64,000 bases of DNA from Flavobacterium sp. J27 (GTDB taxonomy: Bacteria > Bacteroidota > Bacteroidia > Flavobacteriales > Flavobacteriaceae): the NCBI RefSeq assembly GCF_004303025.1, contig NZ_PJQW01000011.1:70513-134512 (forward strand), read 5' to 3'. The stretch's first letter is position 1. Every line of letters begins with the position of its first letter. Both the position numbers and the translations under genes were made by a program. Positions 63,706-64,000 of the stretch are shown in pieces. The notes under the pieces are model-generated. The model was not told the origin of the DNA, did no database searches, and was given only the letters and a program-made list of their open reading frames with translations.

Positions 63706-64000
63706 TGGAATTTTGGGAATCAGCTTTTAAAGACAAACAAGAAATGTGGGGAATGTCTCCTGCTAATTCAGCTATATTAGCAAGAGATTTATTTATAGAA
63801 AAAGAAATAAAAGACATTCTTATTCCTGGTATTGGCTATGGTAGAAATGCAAAAATCTTTCTTGAAGCAGGAATTTCTGTAACAGGTATTGAGATTTCTC
63901 AAACAGCAATTGATTTAGCTAATAAGCATTTTGGAAACAAGTTAACAATTCATCATGGTTCAGTAACCCAAATGCCTTTTGAAACAAAAAAATATGATGG
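63705..64000 (+). CDS. Class I SAM-dependent methyltransferase, 5' part only
   Basis: The gene runs off the right edge; 98 codons are visible from ATG 63705. MEFWESAFKDKQEMWGMSPA and then DILIPGIGYGRNAKIFLEAG, with motif I GIGYGRNA, followed by VTGIEISQTAIDLANKHFG, fit the small thiopurine/tellurite-methyltransferase-like group. It begins 73 bases after the EptA-like gene. The start codon is fused to a TAAAA repeat. The substrate cannot be inferred from the visible part. Confidence 0.85.
   Translation, partial: MEFWESAFKDKQEMWGMSPANSAILARDLFIEKEIKDILIPGIGYGRNAKIFLEAGISVTGIEISQTAIDLANKHFGNKLTIHHGSVTQMPFETKKYD

Noticed and set aside
1-64000. tRNA or rRNA genes, CRISPR arrays, insertion sequences, integrases
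   Set aside because: None could be recognised on either strand; all long reading frames antisense to the listed genes look like shadows.

Overview
The window is AT-rich and reads as a chromosomal segment of a marine-type member of Bacteroidota, most likely Flavobacteriaceae. Reasons: a SusC/RagA-type TonB receptor, a hybrid two-component system of the polysaccharide-utilisation (PUL) type, DUF4249 lipoproteins, a membrane-bound AraC regulator, and promoters ending in the Bacteroidota -7 element TAnnTTTG. No rRNA, tRNA, CRISPR array, insertion sequence or prophage was seen.

Region 1 (1-18958) is a carbohydrate locus. On the minus strand lie an SDR oxidoreductase, mannonate dehydratase (uxuA), KDG kinase, KDPG aldolase, a 1382-residue hybrid sensor/regulator and the 5' part of a susC gene that runs off the left edge. 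Divergently on the plus strand lie a PKD/CBM6 surface lipoprotein, a GH3 enzyme, a clan GH-A agarase-like hydrolase, an ExuT-type MFS transporter and a second GH3. Together they could release oligosaccharides, import a hexuronate and take it through fructuronate, mannonate, KDG and KDPG to pyruvate and glyceraldehyde-3-phosphate. The polymer is not identified; no polysaccharide lyase is present.

Region 2 (19028-34202) begins with two small orphan genes and a PAS/AAA+ sigma-54 activator. It is divergent from a long run of small cytosolic 'redox and detoxification' genes: a LivJ/AmiC-like binding protein without signal peptide, a YcaC-like hydrolase, NTF2-like proteins, two pirins, a MoaF-like protein, a flavin monooxygenase, YceI, a SASA esterase, a YjdJ/YjdI-like pair, a TMEM175-like channel, an alpha/beta hydrolase, a second small GNAT and OsmC. 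The divergent gap has a perfect 26-bp palindrome about 105 nt upstream of a -24/-12-like sequence. Two genes here carry frameshifts.

Region 3 (34406-42777) has a two-lobed aspartyl-protease-like protein, then a tight three-gene operon: an HD phosphohydrolase fused to a Pycsar-type membrane effector domain, a GAF-domain protein, and a 1222-residue envelope protein that combines a metallophosphoesterase, a kinase-like middle region and an outer-membrane barrel.

Region 4 (42891-49981) is the most striking regulatory region. A receiver-like protein and a Crp/Fnr regulator are preceded by an Fnr-like palindrome. Two perfect copies of that palindrome precede the next operon (Tat-type pirin, YceI, secreted YcaC-like protein, amidohydrolase, DoxX, alginate-export-type porin). 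All three copies have a -7-like box exactly 36 nt downstream, and a (TTTC)7 repeat abuts the last copy.

Region 5 (50487-64000) has an NDH-2, a membrane AraC regulator, a TonB receptor with its DUF4249 lipoprotein, and an envelope-lipid cluster: GT9 glycosyltransferase, three PAP2 phosphatases, an NmrA-like reductase, an EptA-like phosphoethanolamine transferase, and a partial methyltransferase whose start codon is fused to a (TAAAA)6 repeat.
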